DNA from: Paralvinella palmiformis
Taxonomy: Eukaryota > Annelida > Polychaeta > Terebellida > Alvinellidae
Assembly (NCBI GenBank): GCA_025642065.1
Contig: JAODUP010000439.1
Location: forward strand, 33,501-97,500
Length of the DNA stretch: 64,000 bases
Direction of reading: 5' to 3'
The notes under the pieces are model-generated. The model had not been told where the DNA came from. It saw only the letters and a program-made list of their open reading frames with translations, and made no database searches. Within the stretch, counting starts at the first letter, position 1; each line of letters opens with the position of its first letter. Below are positions 10,431-22,015 of this stretch, piece after piece. The position numbers and the translations under genes were made by a program.

Positions 10431-10914
10431 ATAGTTCTATTACTATGAATCGATGTCCAATAGGTTTGCTATAAGGCAACAAATGCCAGTTAACCTAGTG
10501 GCGAACTGATATACTCCATTTTCCCTGGGTATAACTCCTTCCCCCCCCCCTAGTCTCAAACCACCAACTGACCTAATTCTCAGCTGCTGTAGACGAATTA
10601 TTTATCTCTTCCTTCAGTAAGATGATCTTGTCTTCTTTGTGACGAATCATTCTGAGGACGAAAGTTCAAATTCTTCACGAACGTCAAAATGGCAAGTTGC
10701 CTTCGTCAGACTGACGTCACGTAATTTACTGTCAACAAACACAAAGATGACAGCTAATTGATATCAGTTTATTGCTAAACATTGGCCGCGATTCCTTCTC
10801 GTCGGCAGTTTTGTCAATCGCTGTACGGACATAAAGGTGTCATCTTTGTTTAGCGGATAGATATAGAAACATCCTTCTAGTACACGCCTATGATGTGTTC
10901 CTTCTGTGACGTAA
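10431..10914. other. Unassigned sequence
   Basis: Non-repetitive apart from a C10 run near 10541. No gene was recognised. Confidence 0.5.
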
Positions 10915-11101
10915 AGGGGCATCCCCATAGCCTAAGTGGTAACGCGGTTGGCCACATTTCAAGAGGACATGGGATCAAACCGCGGCCGGTCTATGTCAGA
11001 AGGGTGTTTCATCTTTCACTTCGCCTTATTACCTTCGGAGGTCACTCGGCCCATTTAGCCTACCTTGTACATAACAGTGGCCGTAAAACAGCAACATTTG
11101 T
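10915..11101 (+). mobile_element. SINE-A2 full-length copy
   Basis: A different tRNA-like head (A box CATAGCCTAAGTGGTAACGC, B box GGGATCAAACCGC) is joined to the SINE-A tail through TCAGAAGGGTGTTTCATC. The tail ends GTGGCCGTAAAACAGCAAC, then ATTTGTTTACATTT. This defines a subfamily distinct from the ATC-tailed A1 copies. The frame at 10890-11120 is only a translation of it. Confidence 0.88.
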
Positions 11102-11321
11102 TTACATTTTCGTGATGTAAAATGATTTAGTTTAGACCAGAGACAACGAGATATATTATAATATCTTTATGTGTGTCGCCGGGTTACAGATGGTTTGCGT
11201 GTTGGCAATATCGTTGTCAGAAGGAAAATTTAGGATTTTATAAAACCGAAACCGAAACAAGATTGATCATAAGGATATGGCATTATTTTTTAACGTTGTA
11301 TATAACTGAAGCTATTGGCTG

Positions 11322-11356
11322 AGTGAGTGAGTGAGTGAGTGAGTGAGTGAGTGAGC
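11322..11356. repeat. (GAGT)n microsatellite
   Basis: About 9 uninterrupted GAGT units. Confidence 0.96.
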
Positions 11357-11815
11357 ACACCGTATTCGTAACTCGACTAGAACAGGGCCGTAGTGCTGTT
11401 AGAAACAATTTTCACTTATTGGTGAATATAAACCTAATGTGCCTGCACACGTGTTTATTTGTTTATTCGTGTGTGTACGACCCCAAAATGTTGATAACTG
11501 TAACATATTGTAGATAGCCGACTAACGTAAATATTCCTTACCTATGGATTATAAATATAAAAATATTAACATCACTCTGGATAATATGATGTTTTTATTT
11601 TGATAGTTTCTTGATGGTGTTATGATCAAGAATTATTTAATTAATTATTCACGAAATGATCGTCTGTAGAAAGAGCGAGAGAAGACCAATCTGTTATCAT
11701 TATTGTTGATCTAATTATTAGTAACAATAAATATAAACAATAGATACCTGAGATGATGAGTTTAGAATGATAATAGTTATCAGTTGTCCAAACCTATAAC
11801 TTGCTATCTTATTTA
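11357..11815. other. Unassigned AT-rich sequence
   Basis: No gene or repeat recognised. Confidence 0.5.
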
Positions 11816-12140
11816 ACAAATAAACACCGAATCTCTGTCTTTACCCAAACAACATATCTTTACCCAAATAACATATCGTTACACAGAAAACATGTTTTTA
11901 TCCGGGTAACGTATCTTTTTTCCAAACAATATCACATGGGAAAGAAACAGCAACTAAGGCTTCATTCACGTAAAGTATAGCTATAGTACAGCTACACTAC
12001 AGCTACACTACAGTTATACTATATTACACTACAGCTATACTACAACTCTAACATAACTACACTACAGCTACACTACAACTACAATATTGCCATACTACAG
12101 CTGCACTACAGTTACACTACAACTCACAATTAGACCACAA
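11816..12140. repeat. Two degenerate minisatellites (about 24 bp and 12 bp)
   Basis: 11835-11935 repeats TTTACCCAAACAACATATC-like units. 11970-12140 repeats AGCTACACTAC-like units with drift. Confidence 0.7.
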
Positions 12141-12540
12141 CTCACATATTATGAGTAATTAGGTTACACTGATATAGGGAATTTGTTAAATGTATAGCTA
12201 TTATAATCCCGACGTGTCATTCGCAGTATCGGAGATCTGCCTGAAATCCGCTGTTCTCGACCATGGGTCAAATAGATCAAGTGGATAGGCGCTTTAATTT
12301 AGATCCTACCACACCTAACTGCATATACTTAGGGACGCTAAATTAGGCGTGAATGAACGTTCCCTTAGTGATGAACGGAAACGTATGAGGATTAGCTGTT
12401 AGGTTCGAGTAAATCATAGTATTTACTCAGGTATGGAGCGATATTTCGTTCTATTCCCGTAATAATCCATTGTCCAGTATTGCCACTTTACTTTATGAGC
12501 GAAGTCACTTCACTGGTTCCATGTATAGGTAGTGCACACA
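12141..12540. other. Unassigned sequence
   Basis: Non-repetitive. Contains a cluster of bHLH/T-box-like words but no convincing gene signal. Confidence 0.45.
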
Positions 12541-12870
12541 ATATAACGTTATCATGTGTTCAACTGAAACTGTTGTGTTAGTTAGTGCGCTGAGAGCTGA
12601 TAAATTGCATACATTTTCATCCTGATCGGGACACAACTTGGCGTCTAACTGAAACTGTATTGTGGCAAGAGCGCCGAGAGTTCACGAAAGCCAAATTATC
12701 ACCCTGATCGGGTAACAGTTCAACTAATACTATTATGTTGTGTAGCCGAGATACATCTTTGTCGTGTGCTCAATTTAAATTGTTATTCCACAAAAGGAAT
12801 AATATTTCACCCGGATCAAACAACAACTTGACTGACGGCGAACCTTTCGGACATCTATCCGTATGGTTGA
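12541..12870. repeat. Irregular long-unit tandem repeat
   Basis: Phrases CAACTGAAACTGT, GCGCYGAGAG and CACCCTGATCGGG recur three or four times in the same order, spaced roughly 50-85 bp apart. Confidence 0.65.
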
Positions 12871-13205
12871 TATAGGTAGGATTTGTTTAGCTTATCGAAC
12901 CCAGAATGGAGCCGATATCATCACCTGTGGTACCGGTGTAATTTTGTGTATATGTCATCTTTGAGCCACAGCAAATTACTGCTGAATGTAAATTGTGGTA
13001 ACAAGTATTTATCTTGTATATATGTTAACAAACTATTGAACCACATACACCTATCATTAAATCCGAGCTGTGGAGTCAAATGGTACTTTTGTATTTGCTT
13101 CCGCCTTTTTTTGTGCGTAGCCTACATCAACCGCTTCCCTTTGGGAGTGACATATTTGTCACGTACGAAAAGCGGATTATCTGGGCCCACAAGCTGATGA
13201 GTAGC
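12871..13205. other. Unassigned sequence
   Basis: A 104-codon plus frame at 12883-13197 is Cys/Tyr/Leu-rich but has no signal peptide, domain or splice signal that I recognise. It is probably chance. Confidence 0.45.

Positions 13206-13271
<66 letters not shown>
13206..13271. repeat. (TA)n microsatellite
   Basis: About 63 bp of TA. Confidence 0.97.
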
Positions 13272-13273
<2 letters not shown>

Positions 13274-13447
13274 TAAAACACAGACACACACAGACACAAA
13301 TAAACAAAGAAATAAAGACATATGCAGGCATTCACAGAGACAAGAAACTAGTTATATATTCATCACAAAAAGTTACCAACTGCACTACGGCCCCATTCTA
13401 GTAGAGCTACGAATCAGGTGTGCGAAATGGGAGAAAGCGCTGAAAGC

Positions 13448-13474
13448 TCACTCACTCACTCACTCACTCACTCG
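13448..13474. repeat. (CACT)n microsatellite
   Basis: Seven ACTC units. Same motif as the SINE-C tail. Confidence 0.92.
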
Positions 13475-13628
13475 CACACTGTTCCTTGTACAAACAAGCG
13501 ATAGTGATAGAGAGACATGTAAATGACCACGTGACCGCGACAAAACCCGTGTCACCGTTCTGCCATTAAACATGTTCCGATACAATCGTCATTCTCTAGT
13601 ATCGTAGATCTGTCGTCATTCGGAGAAC

Positions 13629-13838
13629 ATGTTCAACATGACCGTAAAAGGATTTAAAAGGCTGAGACACGTGATGGCTCTACGTCACAGATTGTATGAT
13701 GGCGCCGAATTGGTGCACCGGACCCAGGACTCCTGCCATTCCGTGATTTTAGACGACGATTACACCCGTCATGACATATATTTGGGAGATCTAATGTCGG
13801 ATATCGTTAGTCCTAGATTCGGAAAGACTAAATATTAA
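13629..13838 (+). CDS. Possible small ORF (69 aa), unrecognised
   Basis: An uninterrupted frame with balanced amino-acid use in more GC-rich, non-repetitive DNA. Met codons lie at codons 1 and 4, with a CAACATGACC context at the second. The protein is basic at the N terminus (KGFKRLRH), acidic in the middle (LDDDY) and ends GKTKY before a TAA. There is no signal peptide, membrane segment or domain that I know. It could be a single-exon small protein, the last exon of a larger gene, or conserved noncoding DNA that is open by chance. Its neighbours are microsatellites. Confidence 0.2.
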   Translation: MFNMTVKGFKRLRHVMALRHRLYDGAELVHRTQDSCHSVILDDDYTRHDIYLGDLMSDIVSPRFGKTKY

Positions 13839-13979
13839 CGGTGACAATAGAACTAAACACCCCCCACTCCCCCTCCCCCGCACCTCCTGATAATAAACAC
13901 ATCACTCGTAGTCGAGATGACTAATTATATTTATTAGTAGTCAGACAATACACTAAACATAAATATCGCAGTAACGTAC

Positions 13980-14535
<556 letters not shown>

Positions 14536-14907
14536 GATGCTGTTATGAACAAGTGAATTGATTACATTATAAATTAAATTTACTTTATAGTTTATGTCAG
14601 TATTATTTCAATTGTTAGCTATATTTGATTCGAAATGGACGGAATGAATGTTGGGTAATTTGGTGGATAGAATAAAGTGTCCTTAACATCTGATATTAAA
14701 CATCGTGTATTCTTATTGGATGCCAACAGTTCACCCGAATTACATTAATTCATTTAAATCATCATGAATCAGTTCCCAAGGTAAACATTAGTGAACCATT
14801 AATGAGACTAGTACGGCGGGCCTGTCTGACCCACAATAATGTAGGTCAGGTTATTAGGGGACACATTAAGTTCAAAACCGAATTACGATGTGTTTCTATG
14901 ACGTAGT
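14536..14907. other. Unassigned AT-rich sequence
   Basis: No gene or repeat recognised. Confidence 0.5.
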
Positions 14908-15052
14908 AATTAGATCGCTGCGCTGCAATAGTACAGTTTCTGGGTTCAAATCAGGCTCATATCTGGATTTGTTCCCCTTAAGCTGTCGTCTCCCCGGTCA
15001 TATGTCCCGGATGTGAACAATGTCGGGGATAATCAACTCACCTCAACAATAA
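14908..15052 (+). mobile_element. SINE-C copy
   Basis: tRNA-like region TTAGATCGCTGCGCTGCAAT, B box GGGTTCAAATCAG, then TCTGGATTTGTTCCCCTTA, CTGTCGTC, CGGTCATATGTCCCGGATGTG and an AACTCACCTCAAC end. Matches the ordered blocks at 29930, 45026 and 51944. Confidence 0.75.
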
Positions 15053-15431
15053 AAACAAACGGCAATTTCCGATATAGAATAATTTTGGCATCCAATAGCC
15101 GCCATTACTGTAATGTGACAGAGAGAGACGTGACAGTGGACGATATTAAGTAGGTCTGACAACAAATAACATTTACATAAGATATTATAGACTTTGAATG
15201 AACGTTTCTGTGAATATATGAAGGTAACCATTTGTAGAATAAGTCATAAACCTGACCCAATAAGCCGAAGGGTTGTATTTGAGATAAACTGGTATTAGAT
15301 AACTGGCTGTAAGAATCGGGTATGCCGCAAGGTGAGTATATGATACTTTTCCAAAAGGCACAGGTCGATGTATCTCGGAGATCGTAGCAGAGTTCTTAGA
15401 CCAGTTGCGCAAAAACATATTTACGTGCATC
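15053..15431. other. Unassigned sequence
   Basis: Non-repetitive. Short minus-strand frames overlap, with no family signal. Confidence 0.45.
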
Positions 15432-15570
15432 GGAACCGGATGCCCTAATGGCCAAACGGTTACAGCGTTACGCTACGACGTTCCAGATGGTGGATTCGAA
15501 ACCGGCGACTTTGGAATGCTTCCCTAGACAGTCACCTCACGACCAAATCTTCTAGCTGTGGCCAACGCCG
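15432..15570 (+). mobile_element. tRNA-derived SINE (head type D)
   Basis: A-box-like ATGGCCAAACGGTTACAGCG and B-box GGATTCGAAACCG about 45 bp apart, followed by AATGCTTCCCTAGACAGTCA. The head differs from families A, B and E, and the body shares TTCCCTAG with 8880. Confidence 0.6.
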
Positions 15571-15779
15571 CGTCTAAACAACTAAACTAAATGTATAACG
15601 GGAAATAATTACCTTATCTCAAAGCAAATAAGTAATTCAGGTGATAAACGAGTCGTTTTAACGAAATAAGGCAGACACTTGGTAAACAATTACACTTTGA
15701 CAATAAACTTGTAAACATTACATAATTTTTGACCAACTATCCTTTTACTGATACCATTATCTTGTTTCCAATTGGGCTG

Positions 15780-16035
15780 ACATTCGGCGGTAAATTACAG
15801 AGAGACAATAATTGTAAGTGGTTTATGGTTGATGGCGTTTGTAATTGTTTTTGTGTTCGGTAGTAATCCGTAATTCTCGCTAAAGCCTCGCGTTGATTGG
15901 GCCGCTTTGTTCTCAGTAATGCGATACGTTAATTACATCAGGCAATTAGGATTGCTCTTCGCTGTTTGTAATTAATTACATTACCACGTCTGCGCCATCG
16001 TCTTCTGACAGAGCGAGTAATCATTGGATTGTAGA
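15780..16035. promoter_or_regulatory. Enhancer-like homeobox/SOX motif cluster
   Basis: Contains TAATTA (15930-15935), the palindrome TAATTAATTA (15969-15978), further CAATTA/TAATTG cores, SOX-like ACAAT (15805) and CTTTGTTCT (15905-15913), and ATTGG words. It is non-repetitive and unlike the microsatellite flanks. This pattern is typical of developmental enhancers, but short AT-rich motifs arise readily in AT-rich DNA. Confidence 0.3.
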
Positions 16036-16470
16036 GCAATGCCTAAATCATATTTATATAGGATAAATATATACATACACACAGACAGACACTTGATTAA
16101 ATATACATCCTAGTATCTTATCCAATCTATCAGTCATAAACCTGATTTATGTTTACCCCCCACATCCATTATAACAGCCCCACCGCCAACCCCCTTCCCC
16201 TCCCGGTGATCCAGCGCTCGCCTCATTCAATCACATTTTTTCGTAAACAGGGAAATAATCCCAGCTAATCTATTGTTCGGGAACTGTATATTTCATGTCG
16301 TAGTTATATATCTTTATAAGGATATCCCTCTATCTCCCTCTCTCTTCCTCTCTCACCCACCCCCTCTCTATGGACACGGAGGGTCCTATAGTGTAGTGGA
16401 AAGGACTGCTGTGAACCGTACCCAACTCTTTAAATTTGAGTACGTTCCACTCAGTAATACGAATTGGGTC
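16036..16470. other. Unassigned sequence with C-rich and CT-rich patches
   Basis: C-rich around 16156-16205 and CT-rich at 16328-16370. No gene recognised. Confidence 0.5.

Positions 16471-16473
<3 letters not shown>

Positions 16474-16513
<40 letters not shown>
16474..16513. repeat. (GA)n microsatellite
   Basis: About 40 bp of pure GA. The following 340 bases (to 16850) are unassigned. Confidence 0.96.
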
Positions 16514-16514
<1 letters not shown>

Positions 16515-16854
16515 GATAACCAAAGATCAACAAACAGAGATATCAAATTAAACCAAGAAACATATTACGACCTTTTTGTAAGTGGTAGATCCGGAATGGA
16601 AATAACATTCTGGATTATCCTAGATCGAATACTCCATCTTTATGTTGACACGGTTACGCTTTTATTATCTAACCAAACATGTATTAGGGGACATCGCTTA
16701 TATCATTTCTGGATTGAAGCTGTTCTGGATACTTCACGCTTCTGTTCTAAATGTACAATAATCACAATAAATAGTCTCTGGAGCAATGTATAGAACTCTA
16801 TCAGAATATGTTAGTAAATTACTAAAATACAGAATATTAGGTTATAACTATGAC

Positions 16855-17000
16855 GAAAGTGAGTGAGTGAATAAGTGAGTCAGTGAGTCAGTGAGTGGGT
16901 GAGTGAGTGAATGAGTCAGTGAGTGAGTGAGTGAGTCAGTGAGTGAGTCAATGAGTCAGTGAGTCAGTCAGTGAGTCAGTCAATGAGTCAGTCAGTAAAA
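16855..17000. repeat. (GTGA)n/(GTCA)n microsatellite
   Basis: Interrupted GAGT and CAGT tetranucleotides over about 145 bp. Same motif class as SINE-C tails. Confidence 0.95.
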
Positions 17001-17039
17001 GCGAGACAGATAGTTTGATAAAGCGAACCGATAATAGAA

Positions 17040-17205
17040 TGTGAGACAGTGAGTGAGAGAGAGAGAGAGAGAGAGATGAGAGAGATATATATTATATATA
17101 CGAATGGATAAATAAGTGGGTGTGTGTTTACATGTGCGTAGTTATCTATCTATCTATCTATTTGTCTGTCTGTCTGTCTGTCTGTATGTCTGTCTGTGAA
17201 TGCGT
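17040..17205. repeat. GA, CTAT and CTGT simple repeats
   Basis: GA run at 17056-17080, CTAT at 17145-17160, CTGT at 17163-17198. Confidence 0.92.
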
Positions 17206-17460
17206 GTCTGATCGATGATGAGACTATCAGAAGCGATTCGACTGTCCCATTCCTCGACTCATCCCGTCCTGTGACAATGACTCCTCCTCACTCGACCATC
17301 GGCCGCAATATTAGACGATTAATCTTGATATCTCCGAGTTGCTGTCGTGTCGCTGGACCGTCCCGGCTCCGACACCGGATCATCCCGGGACCATGATGAA
17401 GCTGGAAGCTAGCACTGCTATCGGGTCGTAATTTGACACATTTCACCGGTCGACCGAAAT
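17206..17460. other. Unassigned GC-richer, CpG-containing sequence
   Basis: Non-repetitive block with CpG-containing words between simple repeats. It could be a conserved noncoding element. A 66-codon frame here is unrecognised. Confidence 0.35.
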
Positions 17461-17466
17461 AAAGTC

Positions 17467-17550
17467 AGAGAGAGAGAGAGAGAGAGAGAGGCGGTGGGGG
17501 TAGGCAGGGGGTGGGTTAGAGGAGGAGAGTAAGGGAGAGAGAGTGAGTAG
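17467..17550. repeat. GA-rich/purine tract
   Basis: Pure GA at 17467-17492, then a G-rich purine strand to about 17550. Confidence 0.92.
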
Positions 17551-17726
17551 AGAGTGGAATAATCGGGATCTAAATTAAAATTCCCGGGTCAATGTGTCTT
17601 CTGGACGTCGACGTTAAGTGCTAGATAAAAAACACACACACAAACACAACGCCGTGGACTAGACGTAAACGGTTATCTTTTGAAAGATTATGGGATGTTC
17701 TGATACACGTTGGCCTCGTTTATACT

Positions 17727-17839
17727 CAATAAATAATAACAACAATAACAATAACAACATGATAATAACAACGACAAAGGCAATAAAAACATCACCAGCG
17801 GCAACAGGAATATCACTAATGCTAATGATAATAATATTG

Positions 17840-17870
<31 letters not shown>

Positions 17871-17871
17871 G
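17727..17871. repeat. AAT/AAC triplet-rich tract
   Basis: Interrupted AAC and AAT triplets ending in a pure AAT run at about 17838-17868. The Asn/Ile-rich frames over it are repeat translations. Confidence 0.9.
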
Positions 17872-18039
17872 TATGCTTAATTTCATATCGCGCTATGGTC
17901 AAATAATAAAATTTTCAACGTACAATCAAAGTAATGATTGTTATGTTAATGTAATAACATTATTGTACTTATTCTTGACATATAGTGTATTGATATTATT
18001 AAAATCTTCAAATCAATTATATTTTTAATGTATAATCCT

Positions 18040-18225
18040 GTTTACCTGAATATATATAATATATATATATATATATTATTATAATATATACATATATTAC
18101 TCTGATAATATAATAAGTATATTACCTGAAATTAAATAAATACTATATGAATTTATATATATATTATGTTTATACAGTTTAAATGTAATATATATATATA
18201 TATATATAAATATATATAGTCCTCT
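18040..18225. repeat. AT-rich block with (TA)n, possible decayed palindromic element
   Basis: Two TA runs (18050-18085 and 18188-18221) enclose sequence containing ATTACCTGAAATT and TTATACAGTTTAAATGTAAT, which resemble the element at 47107-47224. The match is imperfect. Confidence 0.4.
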
Positions 18226-18833
18226 TTATAAACGTGCTCTTTATAAACAACAGGTAGTCAGTGGGGATAACTCAATGCCCTGAGGTGTATTGTTTTTCTT
18301 TTGCTATCTATCTTTAAAATATATTTTCATAGAAATGCTCTACAACCTTCAAGCAGCTATCACTGTTCGGCCCCAGTATTAAGTGTATAAAATTGTGTTT
18401 GTTGCGGGTTTTATGCTTCGTCAATATTTAATTATTTGTAGCGAAGTCAATTCATTTCTTTGTATACAGCCTTAAAATAAACATGTATATTGTATTGGTA
18501 AATAGGATTACTTTGAACGCAGCCATTTTTCCCCTGAAAAAACAAACAATATTTGTAGATGACGGAAATTGTATTGGAAAATTACTTAAAGAAATAATTG
18601 TGAATATTTATTCCAGCTAAATAAAGGCCTTATTAGCTGGTGGTTAAATGCGATAACAAGCCACTATAACAAGGATACACAACTGGACGTATCCTTTCAA
18701 TTCCAAGTATAATCCTTTGTTTACAGGATCAAATCCCATTAAGACAGTTACCAAGGACATCCGTATTTACGTTCCTTGTCTCAGATGGTGCCTTGTGTGT
18801 ACATAAACTGGGCACTCAGGTGTCCTGAAGGTC

Positions 18834-18835
<2 letters not shown>
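18226..18835. other. Unassigned AT-rich sequence
   Basis: No repeat or gene recognised. Confidence 0.5.

Positions 18836-18888
<53 letters not shown>
18836..18888. repeat. (GA)n microsatellite
   Basis: About 53 bp of pure GA. Confidence 0.97.
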
Positions 18889-18891
<3 letters not shown>

Positions 18892-19111
18892 ATGAGTGAC
18901 TTCATTATATCTGTGAGTGTTAGTCGTTGATTGACACCGTCAATTTTTAGATTGCTTCACTTTGATTGGTTATTGTCACTGATGGTCCTGTTATGTCAGC
19001 TGAGTCCTCTCCTCCTATATCTGAAAATTATTACGTTATTTGAGAGGTGTGATTCCCATAAAGATGGTTTGTAAAAATATAAAATAAATATATACTACTA
19101 CTATTACTACA

Positions 19112-19154
<43 letters not shown>

Positions 19155-19379
19155 TCAATCATACTGAACCAATTATCCCAGTTAGACATATAAATAATGC
19201 GTGACATTTATCTATATATATATCATCCAATGAGGCCCCGGAAGACGAATCACGCAAATATGAATTGCTGGCTTTAAAATTGAGCGATTTCAACTGGGAC
19301 GTATTTGTAGTGGGACGTGTTCACCTGTTCCTTAATAAGTTAGTCCATATCTCTTAAAACTTCTTAGTATTGAAACAAA
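18889..19379. other. Unassigned sequence with (ATT)n
   Basis: ATT triplet run at about 19116-19153. The remainder is non-repetitive. Confidence 0.6.
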
Positions 19380-19650
19380 CTCATAGGCATTTGTGTAAAA
19401 CTTTACAAAAGCATGAAAATTGGCGTACATATAGCTTAACATGTGTAAATTCTTATAAGCCTATGTACCCATATCGCAATCACCATGATAACTAAGCCCC
19501 ATCTTGAATTTCAAAATGGCCAAAATATGATATTGGTCATATCTTGACTCCTAAGCAACGTAGTGACATGATGTTGATGTCTAACATAACATTTTCAGGA
19601 TCAGCAAATCCATTTATGCCATACTTTGATATGCTCAGGTTATAATTATA
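19380..19650 (-). repeat. Dispersed repeat R3, copy 1
   Basis: Reverse complement of 22610-22850. Shared words include GATGTTGATGTCTAACATAA, CATGAAAATT-GCGTACA, TTAACATGTGTA and TTTCAAAATGGCC. It lies just downstream, in the reading sense, of the pseudogene at 19958-20850, so it may be the noncoding 3' part of the same element. Confidence 0.8.
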
Positions 19651-19957
19651 CTTTATTTTCAAGATGGCTAATAATTCAAAATAATAATATGTTATATATT
19701 TGTTGGTTTCTAGCAGCCATAATGAAACACAGTATCAGCAACTTTTGATTGATATGAGGAATATTTTATGATCTTTTTATTATCATGTATATGATATAAT
19801 AAAACTAATTAAATATACTATTTAGAACATATTTAACATACCACAGTAACAACAACGCCACACCTACAGTTGATAATTCCTTAATTGCGAATAATACTTT
19901 AACGTCTGAATACCTCAGTTAAAGTCAGATGTCACCACATTTCCCCCCCCCCTGCCG
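19651..19957. other. AT-rich spacer between repeat R3 and the pseudogene
   Basis: No feature recognised except a C-rich run near 19943-19952. Confidence 0.5.
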
Positions 19958-20850
19958 CTACTTAGCTCTGACTTGTGACATTTGCCAAAATAGCTTCCAT
20001 CCCGAGTCAGTTGCAGTCCATCCCCATAGCCCAGGATTGGGTAGATCTGGAGCTGGCACAAGAGCTAATGACCACACATAACCTGCTTTTTACGAGTTGA
20101 AAGATAACAGCTTTGGTTGGAGGAATGTTCTCAATAGTCGCGGACCCCTGGGTGAAAAGCTGGTTCCTCGCCCCATTAACTCTGCTCAGGGTACATATTC
20201 TACTGTACATGACGATGATGAATCACTCTAGTTCAGCAATATTTTTACTTTTTCACAATATCACTAAGGTGCTTGTTTGCTGGATTATCAGTCGTTCTGC
20301 CACAAAGCTACAATATTGTCCTTTCCCAATTTCCTCAACATTGTACACTGTGTGTATCACGTCTTTGCCCATGATAATCTTGGTATCTAAACTAAACGGA
20401 TCACCGCTATCTTTCAGATGTTGGATTTCCAAATCGTCAAATGCAGACATCAGAGCGCGTACTTCTTTGTCAAATTGTTTTTGAACAACAAGGTATTATT
20501 CATAATGTTTGTGGGATTTCTATCTATCATTGGCTGCTTGGAAGTTCTTTTCAAATTCAAGTACGATATGTGATATCTCCGGCCCCGCAACCATCCACCT
20601 TTCAAGGCCAACCCAACTGCGCCACCATCTTCTTAAATCAATTCATTTACCTCTTCATGGCACTGATCGATGGCCAATGCAGAGAAGACATTCTTCGTTT
20701 TCTGTACAGCGAAACGACCTTTCTTGAACTGCCTATTTCTGGATGATTATTGGGTAGGTTGACCATATCATTGATGTGTACCAGGAGCAATCGGCAATAA
20801 TTCGTGTGATTAAGTGCATAGAGCCAAGACAGAATTTGAAACAAGCAGTG
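19958..20850 (-). pseudogene. Decayed copy of an unnamed multicopy invertebrate protein family
   Basis: Read 20850 to 19958. Pieces in order: WLYALNHTNY...LVHINDMVNLPNNHPE (20844 to about 20735); after a frameshift QFKKGRFAVQKTKNVFSALA with IDQCHEE, then an in-frame stop; GGAVGLA followed by RWMVAGPE; FDDLEIQHLKDSGDPFSLDT and GQYCSFVAERL (to about 20253); a large internal loss; LSRVNGARNQLFTQ and IENIPPTKA (about 20180-20095); another frameshift; VWSLALVPAPDLPNPGLWGW and GWKLFWQMSQVRAK with a stop at 19958. I recall this block order in many uncharacterised, multicopy proteins of corals and molluscs. I know no name or function for it and infer a mobile-element origin. At least three frameshifts, several stops and a missing middle make it non-functional. 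Confidence 0.78.
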
Positions 20851-21792
20851 GGCTTATATTGTGAAGTTCCTCTCTCGAATAGACCGATTCAATTATCCCT
20901 AGCGCCACCATGTGTCTGAATTTCACACTACGGTATCGGGTTAGAAGTCTAAGAATCACTGTGTTGCATGGCGATTTACACGTGTAGTGGTCGATAAATG
21001 TCTTGCTGAAAAGCTGTATTTAGGCTATTTACCAGCTATATTTGGAATTTATTTATAGTACATTAGGGGTATGTGATCTTCAGATCATCATAAATTTGGA
21101 TTTAATAGGAATGGCATAGACTTCATCTAGTAGATATATGCCACTAAACTAAGTAACGTTCAGCCCGATTAGCATGGCTGTCATGGTCCGGCCTGTCTAG
21201 TTCAAATTTATTTTTTGTAGAACCTTTGCCATCTGACATGACGATGTGAATGGATAAAATCAAGGATCATCTAGATCATAATTCAATGTGTGATTCCTAT
21301 TACTGTAACATTGGTATTTATGCATGTTATCTTGCATTGAAAGTAAACTGTTTTATTTTCTGAAACAACCATTCGTGCAATGTTTCCATGCAACTTTCAA
21401 GGGTCTAATGTAACAAAACAATTATTTAATAATGTACAGGTGATGCAAATATAACTGGTTTCCAGGTACAATAAAAGTAATATTTCCAAAATCCCAATAT
21501 TCTTTTAATCTTCATTAAAATCAATTTACATTCAGCTAAAACTGTAATTTTAAAATCACTTATTTAATCCACTGAAACTTAAGCTAAAATTCCCTACAAG
21601 TCAACATGAATAAAGAAGGCTTATAGCTGTGTCATTCATATGGAAATATCCGTCCGCTCAATCAATGGGTTATAACCTGATAAGTATTGTCCGTGTCTGT
21701 GTAATATGAAATTATTTCCTGAAAAATTCCATTATTTACAGTTAGTCAAAAGATGCCATCCCCTATTAGCAGTATTGAATATCACACCATTC
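20851..21792. other. Unassigned AT-rich sequence
   Basis: Lies upstream (reading sense) of the pseudogene and may include decayed element sequence. No motif recognised. Confidence 0.45.
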
Positions 21793-22015
21793 TCCAAACG
21801 AAAAAGGGGGCGCCTCCGTGGTCTAGCGGTAGCGTGTTGGACTACAGATCACTACCACCCGTGTTCAAATCTCGGCGTGGGCATATCTGAAGGTTGTTTC
21901 GTCTTTAACTTCGCCTCATTACCTTTGGAGGTCGCTCGGCCCATTTAGCCTACCTTGTGCACAAAAGTAGCCGTAAAACACCAATCATTAATCATCACAA
22001 TCATCCAAACGAAAA
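21793..22015 (+). mobile_element. SINE-A1 full-length copy with 12-bp target duplication
   Basis: Perfect TCCAAACGAAAA repeats at 21793-21804 and 22004-22015 bracket the body. The body reads GGGGGCGCCTCCGTGG, A box TGGTCTAGCGGTAGCG, B box GTGTTCAAATCTC, junction GCATATCTGAAGG, central CATTACCTTTGGAGGTCGCT and CGGCCCATTTAGCC, then GTAAAACACCAATC and an ATC-rich tail. This is the best reference copy for the family. The conserved central block suggests one of the named invertebrate SINE core superfamilies; the molluscan V-SINE element RUDI is a candidate I could not check. Confidence 0.95.

Noticed and set aside
20113..20746. Plus-strand ORFs of 101-123 codons over the pseudogene
   Set aside because: They are antisense shadows; the minus strand carries the recognisable ordered blocks.
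21805..21890. Functional tRNA gene at SINE heads
   Set aside because: A and B boxes are present but the acceptor stem and anticodon arm do not fold as a standard tRNA by inspection, and the heads are always fused to SINE bodies.
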